From assembly GCA_046297935.1 (NCBI GenBank), contig JBKBHA010000012.1, positions 52,642 through 116,641 on the forward strand: DNA of 64,000 bases, given 5' to 3'. The position numbers were made by a program, and so were the translations under genes. Source of the DNA: CAYMZZ01 sp046297935 (GTDB lineage: Bacteria; Bacteroidota; Bacteroidia; Chitinophagales; Chitinophagaceae). This document shows positions 35,047 through 41,956 of the stretch, in pieces (within the stretch, counting starts at the first letter, position 1; each line of letters starts with the position of its first letter). The notes under the pieces were generated by a model that had not been told where the DNA came from, searched no databases, and was given only the letters and a program-made list of their open reading frames with translations.

Positions 35047-35616
35047 TTAGCGACGAATCCACACGGGCTGGCCATTTCTCCAGCGAATGATGGACGAAGG
35101 TTGTGCCGGGCTGCGATCATCCTGCCTGTGGCTGACCACGTAGTCGACCCCGCGCTGTATTGGCTCCGACACTTCACCAAAATGAGCCGGCGATGCTTCG
35201 CCCGAAATATTGGCTGATGTGGACACGATTGGTTTCCGAAAACGCCGAATCAGTTGGCGACAGAAATCGTCGTGGCAGATGCGAATCGCAATGGAGCCAT
35301 CGGCAGGCAGCAGGTTCGCTGCGAAACCAATACCGCCCTCATAAATCACCGTAGTAGGTTTGTCGGTAGTTTTCAAAAAATCGAAGACTGCCAGATCTGC
35401 TGATGCTACATGCCGAAGTACATCGCGCTCATCGGCCATCAGTACGATCAAACTTTTCGCATCGGGGCGTTTTTTCAGAGCATATACCTTTGCAACAGCA
35501 TCTTCATTGGTGGCATCGCATCCAATTCCCCAGATGGTATCTGTAGGATATAAAATCAGTCCCCCTTCACGTAAGGTTTTCAGGCAAGCCTCCACATCCT
35601 GTTCCATATCTTTCAT
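35047..35616 (-). CDS. L-threonylcarbamoyladenylate synthase (TsaC/Sua5 family)
   Basis: 189 residues of the YrdC fold: GLILYPTDTIWGIGCDATNEDAVAKVYALKKRP, KPTTVIYEG, IAIRICHDDFCRQLIRRF and PIVSTSANISGE. It makes threonylcarbamoyl-AMP for t6A37 of tRNA; its partner TsaD is encoded at 60198. The short length without the Sua5 C-terminal domain fits TsaC or short YwlC forms. Adjacent to cca in the same direction. Confidence 0.93.
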   Translation of the reverse strand: MKDMEQDVEACLKTLREGGLILYPTDTIWGIGCDATNEDAVAKVYALKKRPDAKSLIVLMADERDVLRHVASADLAVFDFLKTTDKPTTVIYEGGIGFAANLLPADGSIAIRICHDDFCRQLIRRFRKPIVSTSANISGEASPAHFGEVSEPIQRGVDYVVSHRQDDRSPAQPSSIIRWRNGQPVWIRR

Positions 35617-35630
35617 AACCCTGAATAATT

Positions 35631-36767
35631 TTATTGTGCCGATTTGTTCCTGCCCGCTACAGATATCAGCAGGTCAAATAATTTGTCCACCTGCATGGAG
35701 CGGTTGTAGTTGGCAGCAATATGTGTTACAGCCTTTTCACCCATCTGACCTGCGCGCACCGGATCACTGGCCAATACGCGCATGTAATTAGTCATCTCCT
35801 GTTCATCGTATTCATCTACCAGAAAACCTGTTTGCTGATGCACCACCGCCTCGAGTATACCGCCGTGCCGGGTGCTGATGACGGGCAGACCGGATGCTCC
35901 TGCTTCCAGAATGCTTAGTGGTGTACCTTCCATATCGCCGCTGGCGGGTGTCACTGAATGCTGAACAAATACCGTTGCCCGCTGCATCCATTGCGCAATT
36001 TCGGCAGAACTCTGTACGCCGGTAAATTCGATGGATGAAAGCACTGCCAGACTTTCTGCCAACTGGCGACATTCTTCATACAAGCCGTCGAGGCCGCCTA
36101 CCATCACCAGCCTGGCGTCGGGAAATTCGTTTGCTATTCGGGCAAAAGCGCGTATGGTGATTTGCGGTCCTTTTTTTGCCGTAAATCGCCCAACCGACAG
36201 AAACAATGGCGATGTAGATTTGGCAGCTTTATTCGGGAAAAAATTGCTTAGCTCGATTCCGTAGGGAATCACTCTTACTTTTTCCGGTGCTGCTCCCAGA
36301 TCAACCAGCTTTTGCTTCATTACCGACGACACGGCTACCACGGCAGGAGCATATTGAAACAGGCGGCGGTATTGACCGGCGTACTCCTTTATCACTTTGT
36401 GCATGGTTGCGTCGTAGCCATGAAAATGCGGCACTACCGGAATACCTGATTTACGGGCCGCTTCGGCAACATGGCAGGCCGACAAGCCATAATTGGCCAA
36501 AATTATATCGACCTTATTCTTATTCCAGAATTCGATCAGTCCTTTTTCCGTGAAGTAATTGTTGCGTTGGCCCGTGAGCACACGAAGCAACTTACCTGCG
36601 AGCCGAACTGGCAGCGGGCTGAGCCATCTCCCATCTTCCGTTTTCTCCGGCAGTCGCCCTGAGTGTAAGGTAAGCACCTCGCCGCGCTCGCTCAGGCCGC
36701 TGATTTGATTGCGGATAAATGTTTCCGAATAAACAAATCGCTGAGATCGGGTAATGCAAAGTTTCAT
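35631..36767 (-). CDS. Glycosyltransferase family 4 protein
   Basis: 378 residues from ATG 36767 (MKLCITRSQ). GT-B fold signs: FHGYDATMHK, RVIPYGIELSNFFPN, PLFLSVGRFTAKKGPQITIRAFA and the C-terminal EGTPLSILEAGASGLPVISTRHGGILEAV with the usual Glu-x7-Glu-like donor site. It probably transfers a sugar in surface polysaccharide synthesis. It is divergent from the family 2 transferase at 36916 and 14 bases before the TsaC-type gene. Confidence 0.9.
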   Translation of the reverse strand: MKLCITRSQRFVYSETFIRNQISGLSERGEVLTLHSGRLPEKTEDGRWLSPLPVRLAGKLLRVLTGQRNNYFTEKGLIEFWNKNKVDIILANYGLSACHVAEAARKSGIPVVPHFHGYDATMHKVIKEYAGQYRRLFQYAPAVVAVSSVMKQKLVDLGAAPEKVRVIPYGIELSNFFPNKAAKSTSPLFLSVGRFTAKKGPQITIRAFARIANEFPDARLVMVGGLDGLYEECRQLAESLAVLSSIEFTGVQSSAEIAQWMQRATVFVQHSVTPASGDMEGTPLSILEAGASGLPVISTRHGGILEAVVHQQTGFLVDEYDEQEMTNYMRVLASDPVRAGQMGEKAVTHIAANYNRSMQVDKLFDLLISVAGRNKSAQ

Positions 36768-36888
36768 GATAGAATGAGTGCGGCCAGCTTCAAACGGCTT
36801 GGCCGGGCCGTGAAAATACAACTTAAACGAAAGCTGTCATTTTACCCCCAAACGGTTCCTGCCCATAGGCCATTCGGTGATTTAATAA

Positions 36889-36896
36889 TACTTTTG
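36889..36896 (+). promoter_or_regulatory. TAnnTTTG element (TACTTTTG) for the family 2 glycosyltransferase
   Basis: A perfect -7 element 19 bases before ATG 36916. No TTG at the -33 position. Confidence 0.45.
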
Positions 36897-36915
36897 CGCT
36901 GCAATTAACTATTGG

Positions 36916-37758
36916 ATGACGCTATCAATCATTATCACCACTTACAATGCGCCGGAATGGCTTGAAAAAGTGCTTTGGGGCTATCAGCAACAGAGCTTCC
37001 GCGATTTTGAAGTGCTGGTAGCCGATGACGGTTCGGGCGAACCCACGCGACAATTGATTGAGAAAATGCGGGGCGAAGTATTTTATCCCCTTCAACATAT
37101 CTGGCACGAGGATATTGGCTTCCGCAAATGCACCATCCTCAACAAGGCCATACAGGCTGCAACAACCGATTACCTGTTGTTTACCGATGGCGATTGCATT
37201 CCGCGTGCCGATTTCGTGGAAGTGCATGTGCAGCGTCGAGAGAAAGGATATTTCTTATCGGGTGGCTACCTGAAGCTTCCCATGGAGCTTTCAAAGACCA
37301 TCACTCGCAGCGATATTGAAACAGGAAACTGTTTCAACAAAAAATGGCTGCGTGCCAAAGGATTGCCCGGTACATTTCGCAACAGCAAGCTTACGCACCA
37401 TAAAGCCTGGGCATCTGTGTTGAATGCACTTACGCCTACTTCAGCCACCTGGAACGGGCATAACGTATCGGGCTGGAAAGAGGATATCGTAGCTGTAAAC
37501 GGGTACGATGAGCGAATGCGCTATGGTGCACTTGACCGTGAGCTGGGTGAGCGGATGATGAATAATGGTATTCGTGGCAAGCAAATACGCTACAGTGCAG
37601 TTTGTATTCACCTCGATCACTCGCGGGGCTATCGCAACGAAAAGGATTTGAACTACAATGCCCGCATCCGTGCCATTACCAAAAAAGAAAAAAGAACCTG
37701 GACCGATGCCGGCATAACACCGAGCAATCGGTTTCCGGCACTGGAGCGCGAATCCTGA
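36916..37758 (+). CDS. Glycosyltransferase family 2 protein
   Basis: 280 residues, GT-A fold: LSIIITTYNAPEWLEKVLWG, EVLVADDGSGEPT, the DxD-type LFTDGDCIPRADF, then GWKEDIVAVNGYDERM and ELGERMMNNGIRGKQI as in the galactosyltransferase-like C-terminal part. It probably adds a sugar to a lipid-linked or surface glycan. It has its own promoter. dapD follows after 31 bases, perhaps by read-through. Confidence 0.9.
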   Translation: MTLSIIITTYNAPEWLEKVLWGYQQQSFRDFEVLVADDGSGEPTRQLIEKMRGEVFYPLQHIWHEDIGFRKCTILNKAIQAATTDYLLFTDGDCIPRADFVEVHVQRREKGYFLSGGYLKLPMELSKTITRSDIETGNCFNKKWLRAKGLPGTFRNSKLTHHKAWASVLNALTPTSATWNGHNVSGWKEDIVAVNGYDERMRYGALDRELGERMMNNGIRGKQIRYSAVCIHLDHSRGYRNEKDLNYNARIRAITKKEKRTWTDAGITPSNRFPALERES

Positions 37759-37789
37759 AAAAAAAATTTACAAAACGCATAATTGAACG

Positions 37790-38596
37790 ATGAAAGAGTT
37801 AATTGAAAAAGCCTGGGCTGACCGGGAATTGCTGAAAAATGAAACCTATAGCCAGGCGGTACGCGACGTAATTGAAGAAGTTGACAAAGGACGATTGAGG
37901 GTGGCAGCCCCTAGACCCGATGGCTGGCAGGTGAATGAATGGGTAAAGCAGGCCATACTGATGTATTTCGGAATTCAGCCTATGCAAACCTGGGACCTGG
38001 AGCCGTTTGAATTTTACGATAAAATGCTGCTGAAGAAAAATTACAGGGAGCTCGGCGTGAGAGCCGTGCCGCATGCCGTTGCACGCTACGGTGCGTTTAT
38101 CGGAAAGAACGTTGTATTGATGCCTTCCTACGTTAACATCGGTGCTTACGTTGACGAAGGCAGCATGGTTGATACTTGGGCTACCGTGGGTAGTTGTGCT
38201 CAGATCGGTAAGGGTGTACATCTGAGTGGCGGAGTTGGAATCGGCGGTGTGCTGGAGCCATTGCAAGCTTCCCCGGTGATCATTGAAGACGGTTGTTTTA
38301 TCGGCAGTCGCTGCATTGTGGTGGAGGGTGTGCGAGTAGAAAAAGAAGCTGTGCTGGGTGCCAACGTAGTGCTCACACAAAGTACAAAGATCATTGATGT
38401 GAGCGGAGTGGTTCCTGTGGAATACAAGGGCCGCGTGCCCGCACGCAGCGTGGTTATTCCAGGCAGCTACACCAAAAAATTTGCGGCCGGTGAGTACCAG
38501 GTGAGTTGTGCACTCATTATTGGGCAGCGTAAAGCCAGCACCGATTTGAAGACCAGCCTGAACGATGCGTTACGCGATTTCAATGTGGCTGTTTGA
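37790..38596 (+). CDS. dapD: Tetrahydrodipicolinate N-succinyltransferase
   Basis: 268 residues with the DapD pattern: N-terminal helices, VRAVPHAVARYGAFIGKNVVLMPSYVNIGAYVDEG and a left-handed beta-helix of hexapeptide repeats (about 95-220) including VGSCAQIGKGVHLSGGVGIGG and GCFIGSRCIVVEGVRV. It uses succinyl-CoA in the lysine/diaminopimelate pathway. No other dap gene is adjacent. Confidence 0.95.
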   Translation: MKELIEKAWADRELLKNETYSQAVRDVIEEVDKGRLRVAAPRPDGWQVNEWVKQAILMYFGIQPMQTWDLEPFEFYDKMLLKKNYRELGVRAVPHAVARYGAFIGKNVVLMPSYVNIGAYVDEGSMVDTWATVGSCAQIGKGVHLSGGVGIGGVLEPLQASPVIIEDGCFIGSRCIVVEGVRVEKEAVLGANVVLTQSTKIIDVSGVVPVEYKGRVPARSVVIPGSYTKKFAAGEYQVSCALIIGQRKASTDLKTSLNDALRDFNVAV

Positions 38597-38656
38597 CGAC
38601 GGCGATTCCAACTAACGAAAGCGGGTTGCCATTTACTTACCAATTAAGTCCCAATT

Positions 38657-39637
38657 GTGGCAACTGAAATCGATACCACAACCGAACAAACAAGGGCCAG
38701 TGTAAATACTCCGAAAAGATTTACTCTGGCTTTTTGGGGTTTTGTGGTTACCCTCGTAGGAGCAATTCTATTCAGCACCAAGGCCATTTTTGTGAAACTG
38801 GCCTTTGCAGAAACACATATAGATGCGTTGTCGCTGTTGACATTGCGAATGATTTTTTCGCTGCCCTTTTACCTTGCCGCAGCCTGGTGGGTTAGCCGCG
38901 ACAGCTCGCGCACCCGTTTTACACGCCTGCAATGGCTCCAAATACTGGCGCTCGGTTTGTTTGGTTATTACCTGAGTAGCTTATTTGATTTTGTTGGCCT
39001 CCAGTATATATCTGCCGGACTGGAACGATTGATTCTCTTTTTATATCCCACTTTTGCCGTGTTGATAAATGCCATTTATTTCCGGGAAAAAATCAGCCGC
39101 CTGCAACAGCTGGCTTTGCTGTTAACATATGCAGGCATTGCCATAGCATACCTGGGCGAGCTGAAGTTGGATGGCGGTAGCGATTCGATCTATTGGGGAA
39201 GCTTTTTAATTTTTTTATGTGCCATTACTTATTCAATTTATATAGTTGGCAGTGGCCGAATGGTGCATAAAGTGGGCCCGAGCAAATTCACGGCCTATGC
39301 CATGCTGGCTGCAACCGCCGGCATCTTTGTGCATTTTCTGCTACGCGGCCAGTGGAATCAGGTGCCGAACATGGCAGAGGGCTGGACATATGGGCTTCTG
39401 ATTGCCATACTGGCTACCGTTATTCCCACCTTTATGTTATCGGCTGGCATGAAGTGGATTGGCACCAACAATGTAGCCATCATTTCGGCTATTGGGCCGG
39501 TGAGTACCATTTTACAGGCCCATTGGGTATTAGGCGAACCGGTCTTTGCTGCACAAATCGGCGGTACCGCGCTGGTCATTGCCGGTGTGCTGCTAATTGG
39601 CTGGAAATCTGCCAAAAATTTGGAACGAAATAATTGA
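38657..39637 (+). CDS. EamA/DMT-family transporter
   Basis: 326 residues from a GTG at 38657. About ten TM helices in two EamA halves: FWGFVVTLVGAILFSTKAIFVKLAF ... LRMIFSLPFYLAAAWW, and later SFLIFLCAITYSIYIVGSGRMV ... LSAGMKWIGTNNVAIISAIGPVSTILQAHWVLGEPV. It is a drug/metabolite exporter of unknown substrate. It ends 23 bases before the tRNA-Leu, and the tRNA promoter overlaps its last codons. Confidence 0.9.
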   Translation: MATEIDTTTEQTRASVNTPKRFTLAFWGFVVTLVGAILFSTKAIFVKLAFAETHIDALSLLTLRMIFSLPFYLAAAWWVSRDSSRTRFTRLQWLQILALGLFGYYLSSLFDFVGLQYISAGLERLILFLYPTFAVLINAIYFREKISRLQQLALLLTYAGIAIAYLGELKLDGGSDSIYWGSFLIFLCAITYSIYIVGSGRMVHKVGPSKFTAYAMLAATAGIFVHFLLRGQWNQVPNMAEGWTYGLLIAILATVIPTFMLSAGMKWIGTNNVAIISAIGPVSTILQAHWVLGEPVFAAQIGGTALVIAGVLLIGWKSAKNLERNN

Positions 39638-39651
39638 TTGTGCTATATTTG
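39620..39651 (+). promoter_or_regulatory. Complete promoter for tRNA-Leu(CAG)
   Basis: TTG (39620-39622), 21 bases, TATATTTG (39644-39651), nine bases before the first base of the tRNA. Confidence 0.7.
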
Positions 39652-39660
39652 CCGCCCGTT

Positions 39661-39742
39661 GCCCAGGTGGCGAAATTGGTAGACGCACTGTCTTCAGGTG
39701 GCAGCGCCGCGAGGTGTGCTGGTTCGAATCCAGTCCTGGGCA
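39661..39742 (+). tRNA. tRNA-Leu, anticodon CAG
   Basis: 82 bases. Acceptor arms GCCCAGG/CCTGGGC with discriminator A, a D-loop with GGCGAAATTGGTAGACGC, anticodon stem CTGTC/GGCAG around loop TTCAGGT (anticodon CAG, codon CUG), a class II variable arm and T-arm CTGGTTCGAATCCAG. CCA is not encoded. A long terminator follows two bases later. Confidence 0.95.
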
Positions 39743-39743
39743 C

Positions 39744-39785
39744 ATAAAAGTAAAAGCTCCGAATTCTCGGAGCTTTTACTTTTAT
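39744..39785. terminator. 19-bp perfect stem terminator after tRNA-Leu
   Basis: Left arm 39744-39762 and right arm 39767-39785 are perfect complements, with core AAAAGCTCCGA/TCGGAGCTTTT and loop ATTC. The T-rich right arm runs into TGTCTTTTG. The symmetry would allow termination in both directions. Confidence 0.88.
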
Positions 39786-40113
39786 GTCTTTTGATTCAAA
39801 AATCATGACAGGACAGGTTACGAGTTGAAACAAAATTATCCGAAACTCTTGTGCCTGCCTGATCTAACCCACTCAATATCAGCGAACAGGTTGACATCAG
39901 ATAGGATATACTGTATCAGCGTTTCTCGAGATACCTCCGGAAGTAAAATCCGGGAAGTTGGGACCTCTTGTTTTTTGTACCGCCAAGTAGACATCAAATC
40001 ACTTAGTTTTAGTGACTCAGCCAGCTATTGTTCTCAAAAACAACCCGCTCAGCCGGCTCCGTACCCGAAAATCGTCGATTTAAACCTGATCGTTCACGTT
40101 TAAACCTTTTCCT
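39786..40113. other. 328-base stretch without identifiable gene
   Basis: Between the tRNA terminator and the small gene at 40114. I find no convincing coding frame, integrase remnant, repeat of the tRNA 3' end or consensus promoter. Confidence 0.4.
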
Positions 40114-40410
40114 ATGTCGATTTTTAAACGCAAATCCCAACCTGGCCCGCTCCGTGACGAACAACACAGTTTTGAGGAACTGGTACGCAGACTTGAAGCC
40201 GCCGAAGCCGATGTGGCAGCACTACTGGACGCACATTTCCAACATCAGCGAAACTATGGCCGTCTGCAGAGCAGGTGGTTGACGCGCAGTGTGGAAATGC
40301 AGGATTACGGCAACATGGCCGCTGAAAACGAAGCCGTTTATCAGCGCAAGGGGCCTTCAGGGTCAACGGGCAACGAAAGCATTGACCCAACGGGTAAAAC
40401 AGCCTGGTAA
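40114..40410 (+). CDS. Small hypothetical, probably coiled-coil protein
   Basis: 98 residues. Residues about 17-50 (EQHSFEELVRRLEAAEADVAALL-like) give a heptad pattern suggesting a coiled coil. The rest is polar, ending GPSGSTGNESIDPTGKTAW. Base composition resembles neighbouring genes, which favours a real gene, but I do not recognise a family and no clear promoter is seen. A 9-bp hairpin follows at 40444-40465. Confidence 0.5.
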   Translation: MSIFKRKSQPGPLRDEQHSFEELVRRLEAAEADVAALLDAHFQHQRNYGRLQSRWLTRSVEMQDYGNMAAENEAVYQRKGPSGSTGNESIDPTGKTAW

Positions 40411-40440
40411 ATTTCGCAAGCTTAAAAAGTAGATTTGCTC

Positions 40441-40471
40441 TTGTAGCCGCCAACATTGGCGGCTATGTTTG
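40441..40471 (+). promoter_or_regulatory. Complete promoter in front of the candidate small RNA
   Basis: TTG (40441-40443), exactly 20 bases, TATGTTTG (40464-40471). The spacer is itself a perfect 9-bp hairpin, TAGCCGCCA/TGGCGGCTA. Predicted transcription start near 40476-40478, the first base of a long inverted repeat. Confidence 0.65.
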
Positions 40472-40475
40472 TATC

Positions 40476-40655
40476 AGAAGTTGATAGATATTCAATCTGT
40501 CAATTCCAATATCTGAAAAACCAATATCCAAATCCTGTAAAGACCACCGGTTCGCCGGAAGCAAAATCCAATATCGATCAACTTCTACTTTTTCTTGCTT
40601 AAGGTTTACTGTTGTACGAATTTGAGCCATGCCGTTCCCGGCGTGGCTCTTGGTT
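40476..40655 (+). ncRNA. Candidate small RNA (possibly 6S-like)
   Basis: Bases 40476-40492 and 40570-40586 form a 16-bp stem with one mismatch (AGAAGTTGAT-A-GATATT with AATATC-G-ATCAACTTCT), enclosing 77 mostly unpaired bases and a small CCGG-TTCG-CCGG hairpin. The stem's outer end coincides with the predicted transcription start, and CTTTTTCTT follows its 3' side; a full terminator lies at 40624-40658. So the RNA may be about 111-125 or about 180 nt. Terminal stem plus large open region resembles 6S RNA, and a short Flavobacteria-type 6S family is known, but I cannot verify homology. An opposing 54-codon frame exists on the minus strand. Confidence 0.45.
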
Positions 40656-40658
40656 TTT
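40624..40658 (+). terminator. Intrinsic terminator
   Basis: An 11-bp stem, GAGCCATGCCG/CGGCGTGGCTC with one G-T pair, loop TTCC, then TTGGTTTTT. It lies downstream of the candidate small RNA on the plus strand. Confidence 0.8.
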
Positions 40659-40742
40659 GGGGAGTGGGGAGTGGGGAGTGGGGAGTGGAAAGTGGGGAGT
40701 GGAGAGTGGGGAGTGGGGAGTGGGGAGTGGGGAGTTGGAAGG
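40652..40742. repeat. Heptad word array, class B, after yhhQ
   Basis: About eleven GGGGAGT/GGAGAGT/GGAAAGT words on the plus strand, i.e. ACTCCCC in the sense of the minus-strand yhhQ gene, whose stop lies 61 bases away. The sense-strand tail reads CCCCAAAAACC, close to the CCCCATAAACC tail of the other two class B arrays. Confidence 0.85.
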
Positions 40743-40802
40743 TCGTGGAGGTACGCGGATAGGCAGTTGTGAAAGCAATAGAGAATGATAGGCACTGCGA
40801 GT

Positions 40803-41582
40803 CTATTCCATCGCTGCCTTTTTCATTTCTGCTGCCTGATCGTGGCCCAGGTATTTTTCTATCCAGGCATGCACCAGGTAAATGACTGGCGTCATGGCAA
40901 GAGCAACCACAAATTTATAAATGTAGTTTCCGGTACCTGTAACCAGGATCTGGTGCAAGGACCATGCTTCGCCTTGCGAAGGATCGAGTTCACGCCCGGC
41001 CTTGAAAGCAATGAACAGCACGATAAAACTGTCTACCAGTTGCGACACCAATGTAGACCCGGTGGCCCTCAGCCAGATTCTTTTTTCACCGGTCATTTTT
41101 TTGATGCGGTGAAAAATAAAAACGTCGAGAATTTGACCGACGAGAAATGCGATCAGTGAACCAACGATAATCCACATCCCCTGCCCCAGCACCCCCCTAA
41201 AAGCCGGATCAGCTTCCACCCCATTTCCCAATGTAAAATATTCGCTTGGAGTTAGCCGGATGGCACCAGAAAAAACGACAAAACTGAAACTGATCAATAC
41301 GACGGCCAGAAAAGAAAGAAAGCGAATGCCTTTGGGACCATAATACTCATTGATGATATCGGTCATTACAAAGACCACCGGCCAAAGCAGCACGCCAGCG
41401 GTCAGGTGAAAACTAAACTCAGAACCAAACAGCGGTATACGCGCACGTTGAACGCCCAGGCTGTCTTCCAGCGAGAATATTTTGACCCCGATGATTTCGG
41501 CCAGCAGCGCATTGGCAATAAAAAAACCTCCCAGAATAATAAAGAGCCGGGTCGGCCGATTGCGGATAATACTATTCAGCAT
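40803..41582 (-). CDS. yhhQ: Queuosine precursor transporter YhhQ (DUF165/VUT family)
   Basis: 259 residues with about six TM helices. Family markers are LFIILGGFFIANALLAEIIGVKIF, GVLLWPVVFVMTDIINEYYG, LVGQILDVFIFHRIKKMTGEKRIWLRATGSTLVSQLVDSFIVLFIAF and a final TPVIYLVHAWIEKYLG. Studied members import queuosine precursors (preQ0/preQ1) across the inner membrane. Its start overlaps the end of the upstream 97-residue membrane protein gene by 11 bases. This copy has a long extra segment (about 40-60). Confidence 0.92.
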   Translation of the reverse strand: MLNSIIRNRPTRLFIILGGFFIANALLAEIIGVKIFSLEDSLGVQRARIPLFGSEFSFHLTAGVLLWPVVFVMTDIINEYYGPKGIRFLSFLAVVLISFSFVVFSGAIRLTPSEYFTLGNGVEADPAFRGVLGQGMWIIVGSLIAFLVGQILDVFIFHRIKKMTGEKRIWLRATGSTLVSQLVDSFIVLFIAFKAGRELDPSQGEAWSLHQILVTGTGNYIYKFVVALAMTPVIYLVHAWIEKYLGHDQAAEMKKAAME

Positions 41583-41865
41583 TTTGCAGATAAATATAAA
41601 AAGCCAGTAATAGAAGGAAAAAGATATTGGAGGTGATCAGCCAGGCCGGAACAAAAGATCGCAGATCACGCTTCCAGAACAACACAACGAGATAACAAAT
41701 GTTGACCAGTGGCACCAGAATAACACCCATTACATGCCCGATGATGGCAATAGTGGACACAATTGCATCCTCTTCTGCCCAATTTCGGATCAGCAGGGAA
41801 AAGGATACAATGAAAAAAAGGCCACAAATGAAGGCCAGTCGCGACAAAAATAATAGCCAGCGCAT
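41572..41865 (-). CDS. Small membrane protein, unknown function
   Basis: 97 residues with three TM helices (about 4-26, 37-63 and 73-93) joined by a short polar loop KRDLRSF. I do not recognise the family. It overlaps yhhQ by 11 bases, so the two are probably co-translated; an accessory role for YhhQ is only a guess from position. Confidence 0.65.
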   Translation of the reverse strand: MRWLLFLSRLAFICGLFFIVSFSLLIRNWAEEDAIVSTIAIIGHVMGVILVPLVNICYLVVLFWKRDLRSFVPAWLITSNIFFLLLLAFYIYLQNAE

Positions 41866-41956
41866 CCGCTTTTTTCGTGTAAAATAGCATTATTTTGTCA
41901 GCCTGAACACCTGTGTCGCCGCGAGTTTTTGGCGCAAGTTCACTAAACCTGCACGG

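Noticed and set aside
35160..35354. Alternative frames over the TsaC/Sua5-type and cca genes
   Set aside because: They are in other frames of well-recognised enzymes and have no independent support.
39661..40113. tRNA-Leu as an integration site of a mobile island
   Set aside because: No integrase gene and no repeat of the tRNA 3' end were found downstream.
40463..40627. 54-codon minus-strand frame (MAQIRTTVNLKQEK...)
   Set aside because: It reads like a plausible peptide, but its start lies in a terminator stem and the region has a complete plus-strand promoter and paired arms. Kept only as the alternative to the small-RNA reading.
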